Source: JABACD01 sp047639675
GTDB lineage: Bacteria > Planctomycetota > UBA1135 > GCA-002686595
Length of the DNA: 28,243 nucleotides
Direction: 5' to 3'
Assembly: GCA_047639675.1 (NCBI GenBank)
Contig: JBLIOI010000059.1
Span: 1 to 28,243 of the forward strand
The notes under the pieces were generated by a model. That model did not search any database and was not told the DNA's origin. It saw only the letters and a program-made list of their open reading frames with translations. The position numbers and the translations under genes were made by a program. Numbering within the stretch: position 1 is the stretch's first letter; every line of letters starts with the position of its first letter. Shown in pieces: positions 15,938-23,717 of this stretch.

Positions 15938-18133
15938 TCAAATGGAGGTGCTTGCGTGATGCAGGCGTCTCGCAACTTGAAGTTTCTCGTAGCTCTCCAC
16001 GAGCTTCAAGTGCTTGTCGATTCCTTCGAGCTTCATATTTGTCGGCGTCAATCCAAAGAACCGAACCTCTCCAGACACACTCGAGGTGGCATTGCCGAGA
16101 ATTTCCTCGCCGTACATTCGGGTGAGATTGGGGATGTAGTTTTGAAGCTCGAGATCTTCACGGAGGGTGATGTCGAGTACAGCACTCAAGACTTGGTAGA
16201 ACTTTCTCCGCGCTGGCACGTTGTCGTTGTATTGCAAGAACATGTCCACCCATCCCTTGGCTTCTTCATGCTTCCCGAGAGCCAGGCAGATAAGACCGTT
16301 GAGCTCACTAATCGTGCATTTCCCCCACGGAGAGTTTTCGTCGAATGCAACACCAATAAGTATTGGGATCGACGTGTACCCATCAAGTTCACTCTCTTCG
16401 AGGTTTTCAAGCAGGCGCAAAAGCTCGTCATCTTTGAGTGAGTGAATGTTCAGCACGTCTTCCCTGAAGATGAGTCCCTTATTGGTGTTGTCCCAAACAA
16501 GGTCTTCCACTGGATAGATCTCCGAATAGCCGGGAACCAAAATCCTGCAGGCATTCGCCCCGAGATCTTCGTAGTCCGCGATGTAGACCTCCTTGTCCAG
16601 GACTCTCATGATCTCCATCAAGTACTGGTACTCCTGCTCCGTCGAGCCAGCGAAATCCCAATCGAAGAATTCATAGTCAGCGGCTTGACTAAAGAACTTC
16701 CAGGAGACGATCCCCGACGAGTCAATGAAGTGCTCGACCATGTTGTTCGGCTCGCGGATGGCAAATTCGTTGAACGTAGGCGGCGGAACATCGTTCAAAC
16801 CCTCGAAGCTTCGGCCTTGCATCAATTCAGTCAGGCTCCTTTCAAGAGCCACCTCGAACTTGGGATGTCCCCCAAAGGAAGCGAAGGCTCCACCCGTTCT
16901 GGGGTTCATGATCGCAACACACATCACAGGGAACGTCCCTCCAAGCGAAGCGTCTTTCACCAAAACGGGGAAGCCCTGCTCTTCTAGCTTCGCTATGCCC
17001 GCAGCAATCGTTGGGAATCGTTCGATCACAGCCTTTGGAACATCAGGGAGTGTGAGTTCCTCGAGAATGATCCGTTTCTTTACCGCGCGTTCAAAGATTT
17101 CAGACAGGCACTGCACGCGTGCTTCGTAGCGGGTGTTGCCCGCGCTCATGCCGTTGCTGACAAAAATATTCCCAACGAGATTGGCAGGGACGTAGACCGT
17201 CTCTTGATCGGATTGCCGCGTAAATGGAAGAGCGCAAATCCCGCGTTCGATCGCGCCAGAGTTTGCATCCACAAGATGGGAAGCTCTCAGTTCATCGTCG
17301 CAATCAAAAATCTCCATGAACCGTTCGTCCATCAAGCCTTCAGGAATTGAATCGTTCGGCCCGGGCTTGAACCACTTTTCGTTGGCGTAGTGAACGAACT
17401 CGGCCTGTGCCCGCTCTTCGCCGAGGTAGTAGTCGTTATAGAAATAGTTGTTGCTCATTCGCTCGAGGTACTCCCCGAGTGCCGAACATAGGGCTGCGTC
17501 TTTTGTCGCGCCTTTTCCGTTCGTGTAACACATGGGCGACTCGGCATCGCGGACGTGGACGGACCACACATGGGGAACGATGTTTCTCCACGCCGCAATT
17601 TCAATCTTGATACCAAGCGCCTCGATCAGACCTGTCATGTTGGTGATTGTTTCTTCGAGCGAGCAGTCCTTTCCCAGAATCATGGTTCTGGCGCCCTCTT
17701 TGGATTCGCTTTCGTAGAGCAGGCCAGAGTCTTTCCCCAACACACTGACAGAATCGACTTTGAAGCCCAGACCGTTTTGAATCACCCGCTTTACCGTGCA
17801 ACGGTCCATCGCACTGATGATTCCATCACGGTGCTTCTCGGATAGCCCTTCAGGAAGTTCAGCACGGATTTTGAAGGTTTGCTGATACCTGTTTTCAGGG
17901 TCAACGATGTTGTCCTGAACGATGCTGAGATCTTCGGTCGGAATGTCTCTGGCGTTGCAGTAAGCCTTGGCGAAGTAGGCAGCGCAGAGTGCAGACGAGG
18001 CCAAGAAATAGTCGAAGGGTCCTGGAGCCGACCCATCTCCTTTGTACCGAATGGGTTGGTCGCTGATGACCGTGAAATCATCGAAGCTGGCCTCCATTCT
18101 AAGATTGTCTAGAAATCTGACTTTTACCTGCAT
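15938..18133 (-). CDS. OsmC-YcaO fusion protein
   Basis: The product is 731 aa, normal for the OsmC/YcaO fusion family. AGGGA lies 7 bases before the ATG. Residues 1-135 are an OsmC-like domain (APGPFDYFLASSALCAAYF, C50 and C112 as candidate redox cysteines). Residues about 150-590 are a YcaO domain with ATP/Mg motifs: NGKGATKDAALCSALGEYLE then RMSNNYFYNDYYLGEE, SEIFERAVKKR, and ALERSLTELMQGRSF. The last 140 residues are a helical TPR-like tail (LNGLICLALGKHEEAKGWVD) as in E. coli YcaO. YcaO proteins activate peptide amides with ATP; the E. coli branch has been linked to methylthiolation of ribosomal protein S12 (RimO). No RimO, cyclodehydratase partner or precursor peptide gene adjoins, so a RiPP cluster is not supported here. 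An OsmC fold suggests peroxide or thiol chemistry. No operon partner. Confidence 0.92.
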   Translation of the reverse strand: MQVKVRFLDNLRMEASFDDFTVISDQPIRYKGDGSAPGPFDYFLASSALCAAYFAKAYCNARDIPTEDLSIVQDNIVDPENRYQQTFKIRAELPEGLSEKHRDGIISAMDRCTVKRVIQNGLGFKVDSVSVLGKDSGLLYESESKEGARTMILGKDCSLEETITNMTGLIEALGIKIEIAAWRNIVPHVWSVHVRDAESPMCYTNGKGATKDAALCSALGEYLERMSNNYFYNDYYLGEERAQAEFVHYANEKWFKPGPNDSIPEGLMDERFMEIFDCDDELRASHLVDANSGAIERGICALPFTRQSDQETVYVPANLVGNIFVSNGMSAGNTRYEARVQCLSEIFERAVKKRIILEELTLPDVPKAVIERFPTIAAGIAKLEEQGFPVLVKDASLGGTFPVMCVAIMNPRTGGAFASFGGHPKFEVALERSLTELMQGRSFEGLNDVPPPTFNEFAIREPNNMVEHFIDSSGIVSWKFFSQAADYEFFDWDFAGSTEQEYQYLMEIMRVLDKEVYIADYEDLGANACRILVPGYSEIYPVEDLVWDNTNKGLIFREDVLNIHSLKDDELLRLLENLEESELDGYTSIPILIGVAFDENSPWGKCTISELNGLICLALGKHEEAKGWVDMFLQYNDNVPARRKFYQVLSAVLDITLREDLELQNYIPNLTRMYGEEILGNATSSVSGEVRFFGLTPTNMKLEGIDKHLKLVESYEKLQVARRLHHASTSI

Positions 18134-18413
18134 GTTTTTTCCCTGGGTTCGCTAATCGATTTATTTGCTGATAGCTCGGGCAAGAAGGCCCAAGTCGAAC
18201 CTCGTATTCCGCTTAGAGGAAAAGCGAGAGTCTGCGGCTGATGGAGAATGGAGAGCATACTAAGGCTTTCGAGTTCAGTCGTTCGACAAGATTCAGGTCG
18301 AGGCGCTCGAGGACTGAAGAGATGTCATTGCTACTCTCCGGCCAAATTGCGAATGTCGCGCGCTGCGAGTAGCACAGATGCGGCTGCTGATCGTGCTTCT
18401 GCAAACAGCATGA
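18134..18413. other. Spacer; possible small membrane ORF end at 18331-18480 (-)
   Basis: No firm gene. On the minus strand a start-less frame ending TAG at 18333-18331 reads LSRQRRLLQVAFVALLFAIV, then MLFAEARSAAASVLLAARDI and RNLAGE: one good hydrophobic helix after a basic stretch. It overlaps antisense to the AHSA1 remnant, so it may be a chance frame; alternatively it is the end of a lost membrane protein. Confidence 0.3.
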
Positions 18414-18818
18414 CGATGGCAAATAGCAGAGCGACAAAAGCCACCTGAAGAAGTCTACGCTGCCTGGACAGTTCGCTTTAACAGCTGGTTCGCGCAGGCC
18501 GGAACGCTTGCCCTGGTACCGGAACCGGGCCGGCCCTACTTCTTCTACAACAGGAACGATTGGGGCAGACATCCCCACTACGGGCGTATCCTCGAAGTGA
18601 TGGAGAACGAGCTCATCGAAATGACTTGGATTACCGGCAACGGAACTGCCGAGGGAATACAAGGAGCGGAGACCGTTCTTCGGATTGATCTTATTCCACA
18701 GGGTGAGGCAACGAAACTCCGCCTGACCCATTCGGGTTTCGTCTCGGAGCAGTCCCGCAAAGGTCACGAGGATAACTGGCCCCTGGCTCTCAAGATATTG
18801 GACGAAACTCTGTCCTAG
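18414..18818 (+). pseudogene. 5'-truncated AHSA1/SRPBCC-domain protein remnant
   Basis: An open plus-strand frame follows a TGA at 18411-18413 and has no start before ATG 18600. It reads KPPEEVYAAWTVRFNSWFAQ, ALVPEPGRPYFFYNRNDWG, HPHYGRILEVMENELIEMTW, LRIDLIPQGEATKLRLTHSG and GHEDNWPLALKILDETLS. This is the AHSA1 (Hsp90-activator-like) fold of small ligand-binding proteins: PPEEVY.AW...WFA, GRILE..., TW...G and a final helix with W.LAL..L. About 135 codons remain, but the first beta strand and start codon are missing, so it is probably a broken gene. A short 73-aa product from ATG 18600 would lack half of the fold. Confidence 0.65.
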
Positions 18819-19021
18819 CCATTGGGCAAGACGGGCCGAGTAACCCTTGTCCCTGGCCCGTTCAAAGCCCACAGGGAAGGGGTACTCTCACGAACGGTGA
18901 CGAAACTTCTTTTCAGTTTTCGTGTCTGGTGCAGATCTGCTCGTCGCTTCCGAGGATAGATGATTCCCCATGTGGTGAATTTCGATGTCCCTCTGACCGA
19001 TCGAACCTGAGAGCTCTCACT

Positions 19022-20164
19022 ATGAACCAGAACACCTTCCTTTCCTGCACCCTTGCTCTTGCTGCGTTTGGCGGCGTTGCTTCGGCGCAGGTTCATGACC
19101 TCGCTTCTGACTTCAGCCCCCTCATCAACGACTTTGCAAATACGTGGTCGTACCACCAATCGCCACCCTCAGCAGGGGCGAGCTTTGGCAGCCTCCTTGG
19201 GCAATCTGGTCTGATCGAGATTGGATCCTCAGAAGGCCTTGGGATGTCGAATGGCTGGCACAGCTTGACGAACTGCTCGACCACCGTTGGCACCTTCTGG
19301 CATACGACCGTTGGAAAGCAAGGCAACTCGATCATCGCTTCGCCTGGATGGAGTTGTTGCCAAGGTGGTTGCCAGGAGCGTTGCAGCATCGTCTTCAGGG
19401 CACCTGCGGCGGGCACGGTCCGAGTTGAATTCGAGCTCTTGGACGTGGACACGACCGTGGCTGGCTGCTGGGGAGTCACTGACACGACGGGCTGGAGCCT
19501 CAGCTGGGACCGATGGGCTGGCACCGGCGCCCAACCTGGACTCGCGAATGGGATCCTTGAGCCCGGCGCTCAGACTGGAGAATTCGTTTTTCCGGCGGTG
19601 GAGGTTCACGCCGATGATCTCTATCGCCTCGACCTAACCATTGGCAGCGGATGTTCATGGAACGACGCCGTCGAGGTGAGATGGAGGATGACCTACGTTG
19701 ATCCCCCTGCAGAACCCTTCTGCTTCGGCGATGGAATGGGCAACGTGTGCCCATGCGCAAATCTCGGGTCCGCGGGTGAGGGTTGCCGCAATAGCACCGG
19801 CTCCGGCGCACTCTTGAGTGCCATAGGCGCAAGTGGAGTGGCGGCTGATGATCTCCAGCTTATCGTCTGGCACGCTCCAGGAAACGCTCCGGCGCTACTC
19901 TTCTCGGGCAGCGCCAAGCAAAACGGAGGTATCGGGAACTTGTTCGGAGACGGCCTGCTTTGTGCCGGCGGTCAAATTCAACGCCACGGAGCTAAACTCT
20001 TGAGTAGCGCTGGAGTTGTGTCTTGGGGCCCTGGACTCGCCGCCAGCAATGGTTGGGTTGCCGGAGACACCCGCTATTTCCAGGGTTGGTTCCGCGACAC
20101 TTCAGGTCCTTGTGGTTCTGGATTCAATACGACCAATGGACAACAGCTGACCTACGTTCCTTGA
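19022..20164 (+). CDS. Secreted protein with shared Cys-rich C-terminal domain
   Basis: The product is 380 aa. I chose ATG 19022 because it directly gives a signal peptide (MNQNTFLSCTLALAAFGGVA then SAQ); an upstream in-frame ATG at 18929 would hide it. The first domain (about 24-235) has paired cysteines (SCCQGGCQERCSIVF), VRVEFELLDVD and a tryptophan-rich middle; it looks like a secreted beta-sandwich, perhaps a carbohydrate- or metal-binding jelly roll, but is not recognised. The C-terminal 145 residues are the shared domain: EPFCFGDGMGNVCPC, GEGCRNSTGSGALLSAIG, VAADDLQL, FGDGLLCAGGQIQRHG, YFQGWFRDTSGPCGSGFN and QLTYVP. A strong hairpin follows at 20212. No clear ribosome-binding site; CTCTCACT ends at the ATG. 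Confidence 0.9.
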   Translation: MNQNTFLSCTLALAAFGGVASAQVHDLASDFSPLINDFANTWSYHQSPPSAGASFGSLLGQSGLIEIGSSEGLGMSNGWHSLTNCSTTVGTFWHTTVGKQGNSIIASPGWSCCQGGCQERCSIVFRAPAAGTVRVEFELLDVDTTVAGCWGVTDTTGWSLSWDRWAGTGAQPGLANGILEPGAQTGEFVFPAVEVHADDLYRLDLTIGSGCSWNDAVEVRWRMTYVDPPAEPFCFGDGMGNVCPCANLGSAGEGCRNSTGSGALLSAIGASGVAADDLQLIVWHAPGNAPALLFSGSAKQNGGIGNLFGDGLLCAGGQIQRHGAKLLSSAGVVSWGPGLAASNGWVAGDTRYFQGWFRDTSGPCGSGFNTTNGQQLTYVP

Positions 20165-20211
20165 GGTAGATGGTGAGTCAGGACAAATCCCATTAGTCTC
20201 TAGCAAGGGCC

Positions 20212-20241
20212 GCCCCGTTACATCGCAGGATGTAACGGGGC
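20212..20241 (+). terminator. Strong hairpin after the secreted-protein gene
   Basis: GCCCCGTTACATC pairs perfectly over 13 bp with GATGTAACGGGGC around a GCAG loop, 48 bases after the stop at 20164. A T run is weak (CTAATCGTGCTTT), so it is a terminator-like or mRNA-stabilising hairpin rather than a textbook intrinsic terminator. Confidence 0.7.
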
Positions 20242-20264
20242 TAATCGTGCTTTCCTCTATCGCT

Positions 20265-20305
20265 TTTCTACGCGGCGTAGTTTGTGATTTCCATCCGTTG
20301 GAAGC
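20265..20305 (-). pseudogene. Transposase C-terminal tail relic (copy 4)
   Basis: The plus strand TTCTACGCGGCGTAGTTTGT then GATTTCCATC matches copy 27857 (TTCTACGCTGCGCATTTCTC then GATTTCCATC). Its minus translation FQRMEITNYAA and stop matches HGSMEIEKCAA and stop. Only the very end is left. The remaining spacer to 20579 shows no gene. Confidence 0.45.
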
Positions 20306-20579
20306 TGGCCTGGTCTTAATGGGGCCAGATGGGGACTCGATACCTTGTCTTGTACTTAGAATGCATCCGGGGGTCATGCGCGACCCCTTCGGTGCACAGG
20401 CTCCCCAAGCGTAAGGAATTGAGCCGAGGGGCTTCTCAGAGGCATGTTTTCGCACCTGCGCTTCGATCTGTCGAAATCATATCCAGCGCCAGGGCTACTA
20501 CTCTCATTGGATGCTAGAGTTAGAAATCCGCCAGGCTCGAAGAGCGGAACTTGAACTCTCACTCGAAACTCGAAATCCC

Positions 20580-21608
20580 ATGCGCCTACATGTAATCGCA
20601 ACTCTCGCACTCGTTGTCGGTTCTCCTTTTTCGTTCGGCGCACAGGATTATCTGTTCGGAATCAATCCCGAGAGTTCTTGGGCGACGCTCTCCGGGACCT
20701 CCTCGATCGGTCCCATCGTGGGAACGAACTCTCCCATTGCTTTGAGCGGCCTCACTGAGATGAGTCTGGAGGAAGGGGGCGCTGCGATCGCAGCTGCCGG
20801 GTTCCCTGGTTACAGCTCTTTCGGTGCAGCGCACTTGACGGTCACGGGAGAGATACCTAGTCCAATTCCAAACGATCCGTCTTTGGCGACCTTGAGCTTC
20901 GACATGAGGCTCAAGATCAACTCGGCGAGTTTCCCCGTTGACGCGGGATTGAACTTCGATGCGCCGGCGACGGTCACGTATTCCGGCGGGATGCTGACTG
21001 TCACAACGAACTCCGGTACGGTTGGTGTCGTTCCACTATGGGGAACGAAGTCGAACCCCATGCCGCTCTCAGGCTCGTTCACCTGGACTGGAAGTACGAT
21101 TCGGCTGGAATGTGAACTTGCCTGCAGCTTCCCGTTCACGGATCCGGTCACGGGAATCTCGGGACAGTTGGACTTGCCCCTCTCGATCAGCGCGTTCATT
21201 CCGGGCACCTCTCCCAGCTACTATTGCTACAGCACGGCGAACTCGACCGGGCTGCCTTCCCTTCTCGTATTGACGGGCGGGACGAGCCTGGGCCTTTCGT
21301 TACCCACCCTCGTCGTCGAACGAGCACCGAGCAACACCTTCGGCGTGATCTTCTACGGACCGAACCAGACGATCCTGCCTTTCGGCAACGGCATCCGTTG
21401 TGTGGCCGGACCGATTCAGCGCCTTGCTCCCGTCATAACGGGACCGGATGGAACGTTGACTCAATTGATCAACAACAGCGTCTTGCCGGCGTCCATGCCC
21501 GCAGTCCCAGCCGAGTGGTTGAACTTCCAATTCTGGCATCGTGATGTCGCCGCGGGCGGGGCCATGTTCAACACATCGAATGGGGTAAACATTGGGTTCC
21601 TACCTTGA
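20580..21608 (+). CDS. Secreted protein with variant C-terminal domain
   Basis: The product is 342 aa. ATG 20580 gives a signal peptide (MRLHVIATLALVVGSPFSFG then AQ); an upstream ATG at 20511 gives an implausible basic extension. Residues about 23-215 are a beta-rich domain (FDMRLKINSASFPVDAGLNF, TVTYSGGMLTVTTNSGTVGV, SGSFTWTGSTIRLECELAC) that I do not recognise. The C-terminal 130 residues are a variant of the shared domain: the CFGDG..CPC opening is replaced by SYYCYSTANSTGLPS, but the later parts remain (LPFGNGIRCVAGPIQRLAPV, LNFQFWHRDVAAGGAMFNTS, NIGFLP). This indicates at least two subtypes of the domain. It lies downstream of a similar gene on the same strand but 415 bases away, so probably has its own promoter. 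Confidence 0.88.
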   Translation: MRLHVIATLALVVGSPFSFGAQDYLFGINPESSWATLSGTSSIGPIVGTNSPIALSGLTEMSLEEGGAAIAAAGFPGYSSFGAAHLTVTGEIPSPIPNDPSLATLSFDMRLKINSASFPVDAGLNFDAPATVTYSGGMLTVTTNSGTVGVVPLWGTKSNPMPLSGSFTWTGSTIRLECELACSFPFTDPVTGISGQLDLPLSISAFIPGTSPSYYCYSTANSTGLPSLLVLTGGTSLGLSLPTLVVERAPSNTFGVIFYGPNQTILPFGNGIRCVAGPIQRLAPVITGPDGTLTQLINNSVLPASMPAVPAEWLNFQFWHRDVAAGGAMFNTSNGVNIGFLP

Positions 21609-21728
21609 AGACCGTTAAGGACAACCTCGACACGGCAAACTCCATGTCTAAGCTTCTGGTTGAGAAGAACGCTTGGGCTACGCTTCCGGTGTTCGCCCAT
21701 TGGTAGGTGGGCTGTTTAGTCATCTAAG

Positions 21729-21749
21729 GGATGGTGCCTGGCACCATCC
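21729..21749. terminator. Palindromic hairpin between convergent genes
   Basis: GGATGGTGCC, one T, then GGCACCATCC: a perfect 10-bp inverted repeat between the ends of the genes at 21608 (+) and 21770 (-). It could serve as a shared terminator or transcript end, though neither strand shows a T run. GGTGCCTGGCACC is also a typical self-complementary core of dispersed bacterial repeats. Confidence 0.5.
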
Positions 21750-21769
21750 ATCGGAAGATAGCCCGGGGA

Positions 21770-23447
21770 TCAAAGTCCCCAAACAACCCGCCATGCGTTT
21801 GTGAAGTTGAATCCAGCCCCAGAGCATGGGTTTGCCTGGTCCCGGTACCAAAACGTATAGTTCGCGCTCGCACCGGGTCCATAGCTATCAAATCCAAAGC
21901 TCTGCCCAGAGAAGTCTGAGTAGGTGGTCTCTCCAGCGCTACCCGTCACTTGCAAGTGGGAGCGCGCACTTTGCCCGGTAGTGCAAAGCAGGCCATCCCC
22001 CATCGGAACTCCGAAGCCATTGGCGTGTTGCAGGTTGCCGGGAACGAGCAGGCCAACCTTGTCTGCAGGCGCACCCGTGATAGTCAGCGTGAAAGTATCA
22101 TTGCTAACCAGCGCCTGAGCGGCGGCTGTTAGGAGCGCGCCGGTACCCGTCGAGTTGATGCAACCTTCGCCTGGATTGCCGCTCGCACCGCAGGGACAGG
22201 GAGCTCCAAAACCGTCGCCGAAGCAGTAGGGAGCGCCGAAGGAAGTTTGGAAGATGTAGGCGCGACCGGCGGAACTGGTACTGCTTACGTCGGAGCAGGG
22301 GGGGCCAGCGAGTAGCAAGCCTCCGCTCATGGCAATGGCTTGACCAAAGGTATCAGTCGGAGAAAGGTCGCTCGGCACGATCTTCGCAATCTGCTGGCCC
22401 GTTATCGTGCTGAAGATGTAGGCGGAACCGGACCCTGATCCAATATGATCGTCTTCTGAAGCGGCGATAAAAGCGACTTCGCCACTGATGGCAACCGAGT
22501 AACCAAAAAACTGCCCGGGCGCGGCGTCCGTGGGCAGCAGCTTGGCCATTTATTCGCCTGTCCCTCATCAAATAGGTATGCAGAACCGGAGTGGATACTA
22601 TCGTCCCAATCTCCGAAGGCCCCAATCAGCGCAATCCCGTTGTCGATTGCAACCGAATGACCAAAAAGGTCGTTAGCCTCGCCGTCGCAGGCAGTAGCTT
22701 GGCTAACTGTTGGCCGGTTGAGACATCGAAGAGGTAAGCCGCACCCGCACTGCTCCCGTTCTCAGCATCCCAACGAGCCCCCACGATAGCTACTCTGTCA
22801 TTGATGGCGACTGAGAGACCGTAGAGGTCATTAGCTCCGCCACCGTCCGGTAACAGTTTGAAAAGTTGCTGCCCAGTAGTCGCGCTGAACAAGTAGGCCG
22901 ATCCAGAACCGATCCCGTTGTCACCGTCTGTCGGCGAACCAATGACTACAACGGATTAGTTGATTGCAACAGACCACCCGAAGAAATCCTCAGCGACAAG
23001 ATCGCTGGCAACGAGCTTCGCAACCTGTTGTGCCGATGATGGATCGAAGAGATAGGCAGACCCCGAATACTCCGCGCTCGTCTGGTCATCGAAAGGTGAG
23101 CCGACAACGACGGTGTTTCCCTCAATGGCAACTGAGTTTCCAAATAGATCGAAAAAGACTCCATCGTCGGGCTCGATCTTTGAGAGCTCTAGCCCTGTAG
23201 TCGTGTCGAAGATATAGGCCGCGCCTGAAAGTTGCTCGACGCCGTTAGCGTTGGATCCGATCACAGCGAACGCGCCATCGATGGCGACTACCCCTCCGAA
23301 GCGATCATTCACCTGGCCATCGCTAGCGAACAGACTGAATGTCTCCGTTTCTTGTGAGGGAAATGAAGAGCCGAGTGCCGGCGCAAGTGAGATAGAGAGA
23401 AGAGCTGAGAGCGTTCTCCTCGGTTTCCTTTTTGATGAGTAGGACAA
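21770..23447 (-). pseudogene. FG-GAP-like repeat secreted protein with shared C-terminal domain, inactivated
   Basis: A TTG start at 23447 gives a leader (SYSSKRKPRRTLSALLSISL then APALGSS), then seven or so repeats of the FG-GAP/integrin-propeller type (DGQVNDRFGGVVAIDGAFAV, IGS..., SGAAYIFDTTTGLELSKIEP). The end is the shared domain: APYCFGDGFGAPCPCGASG, GEGCINSTGTGALLTAAA, MGDGLLCTTGQSARSHLQV, YTFWYRDQANPCSGAGFNFT and RVVWGL. Reading is broken four times: TAA at 22958-22956 (after SVAIN), a one-base loss near 22690, another near 22560, and TAA at 22552-22550 where neighbouring repeats have Gln. The total length fits 560 codons minus two bases. It is therefore a decayed gene, though the 259-aa 3' frame from 22549 is still intact. 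Confidence 0.85.
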
Positions 23448-23458
23448 GGAGGTGATCC
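23446..23458 (+). other. 13-base match to the complement of the 16S rRNA 3' end
   Basis: AAGGAGGTGATCC on the plus strand equals the perfect extended Shine-Dalgarno sequence; on the minus strand it reads GGATCACCTCCTT, the 16S 3' tail. No start codon follows within 15 bases on the plus strand. It overlaps the TTG start of the FG-GAP pseudogene. The match does not extend into further 16S sequence, so it is not an rRNA fragment by eye. Confidence 0.6.
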
Positions 23459-23717
23459 GAGAATACGCTCACGGATTTCTGAACTGTCGGACACAGGCTA
23501 GCACATCTACATTGAGCTGGGCGTTGGTGCACTTGCCGACCTGGTTCAGAACATTCCCTCCATTAGCGAACTCAGCGTACGACGGCGACCGTTTATGGTC
23601 CTCCGCGGTATAGTCTCCTTGTGTTGACCTTGCGCCCGATCACGACTTCAGCCTTACGCGTAAAAAAGCTTGTGGCGTGCCGACGACAAGCAAGGCCCTC
23701 TTCACGGCGCGAGAGCT

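Noticed and set aside
15938..18133. RiPP biosynthetic cluster around the YcaO protein
   Set aside because: No precursor peptide, dehydrogenase, transporter or protease gene is adjacent; the OsmC-fused YcaO belongs to the E. coli YcaO-like branch.
23446..23458. Fragment of a 16S rRNA gene
   Set aside because: The match ends after 13 bases and the adjacent sequence is unlike the 16S 3' domain.
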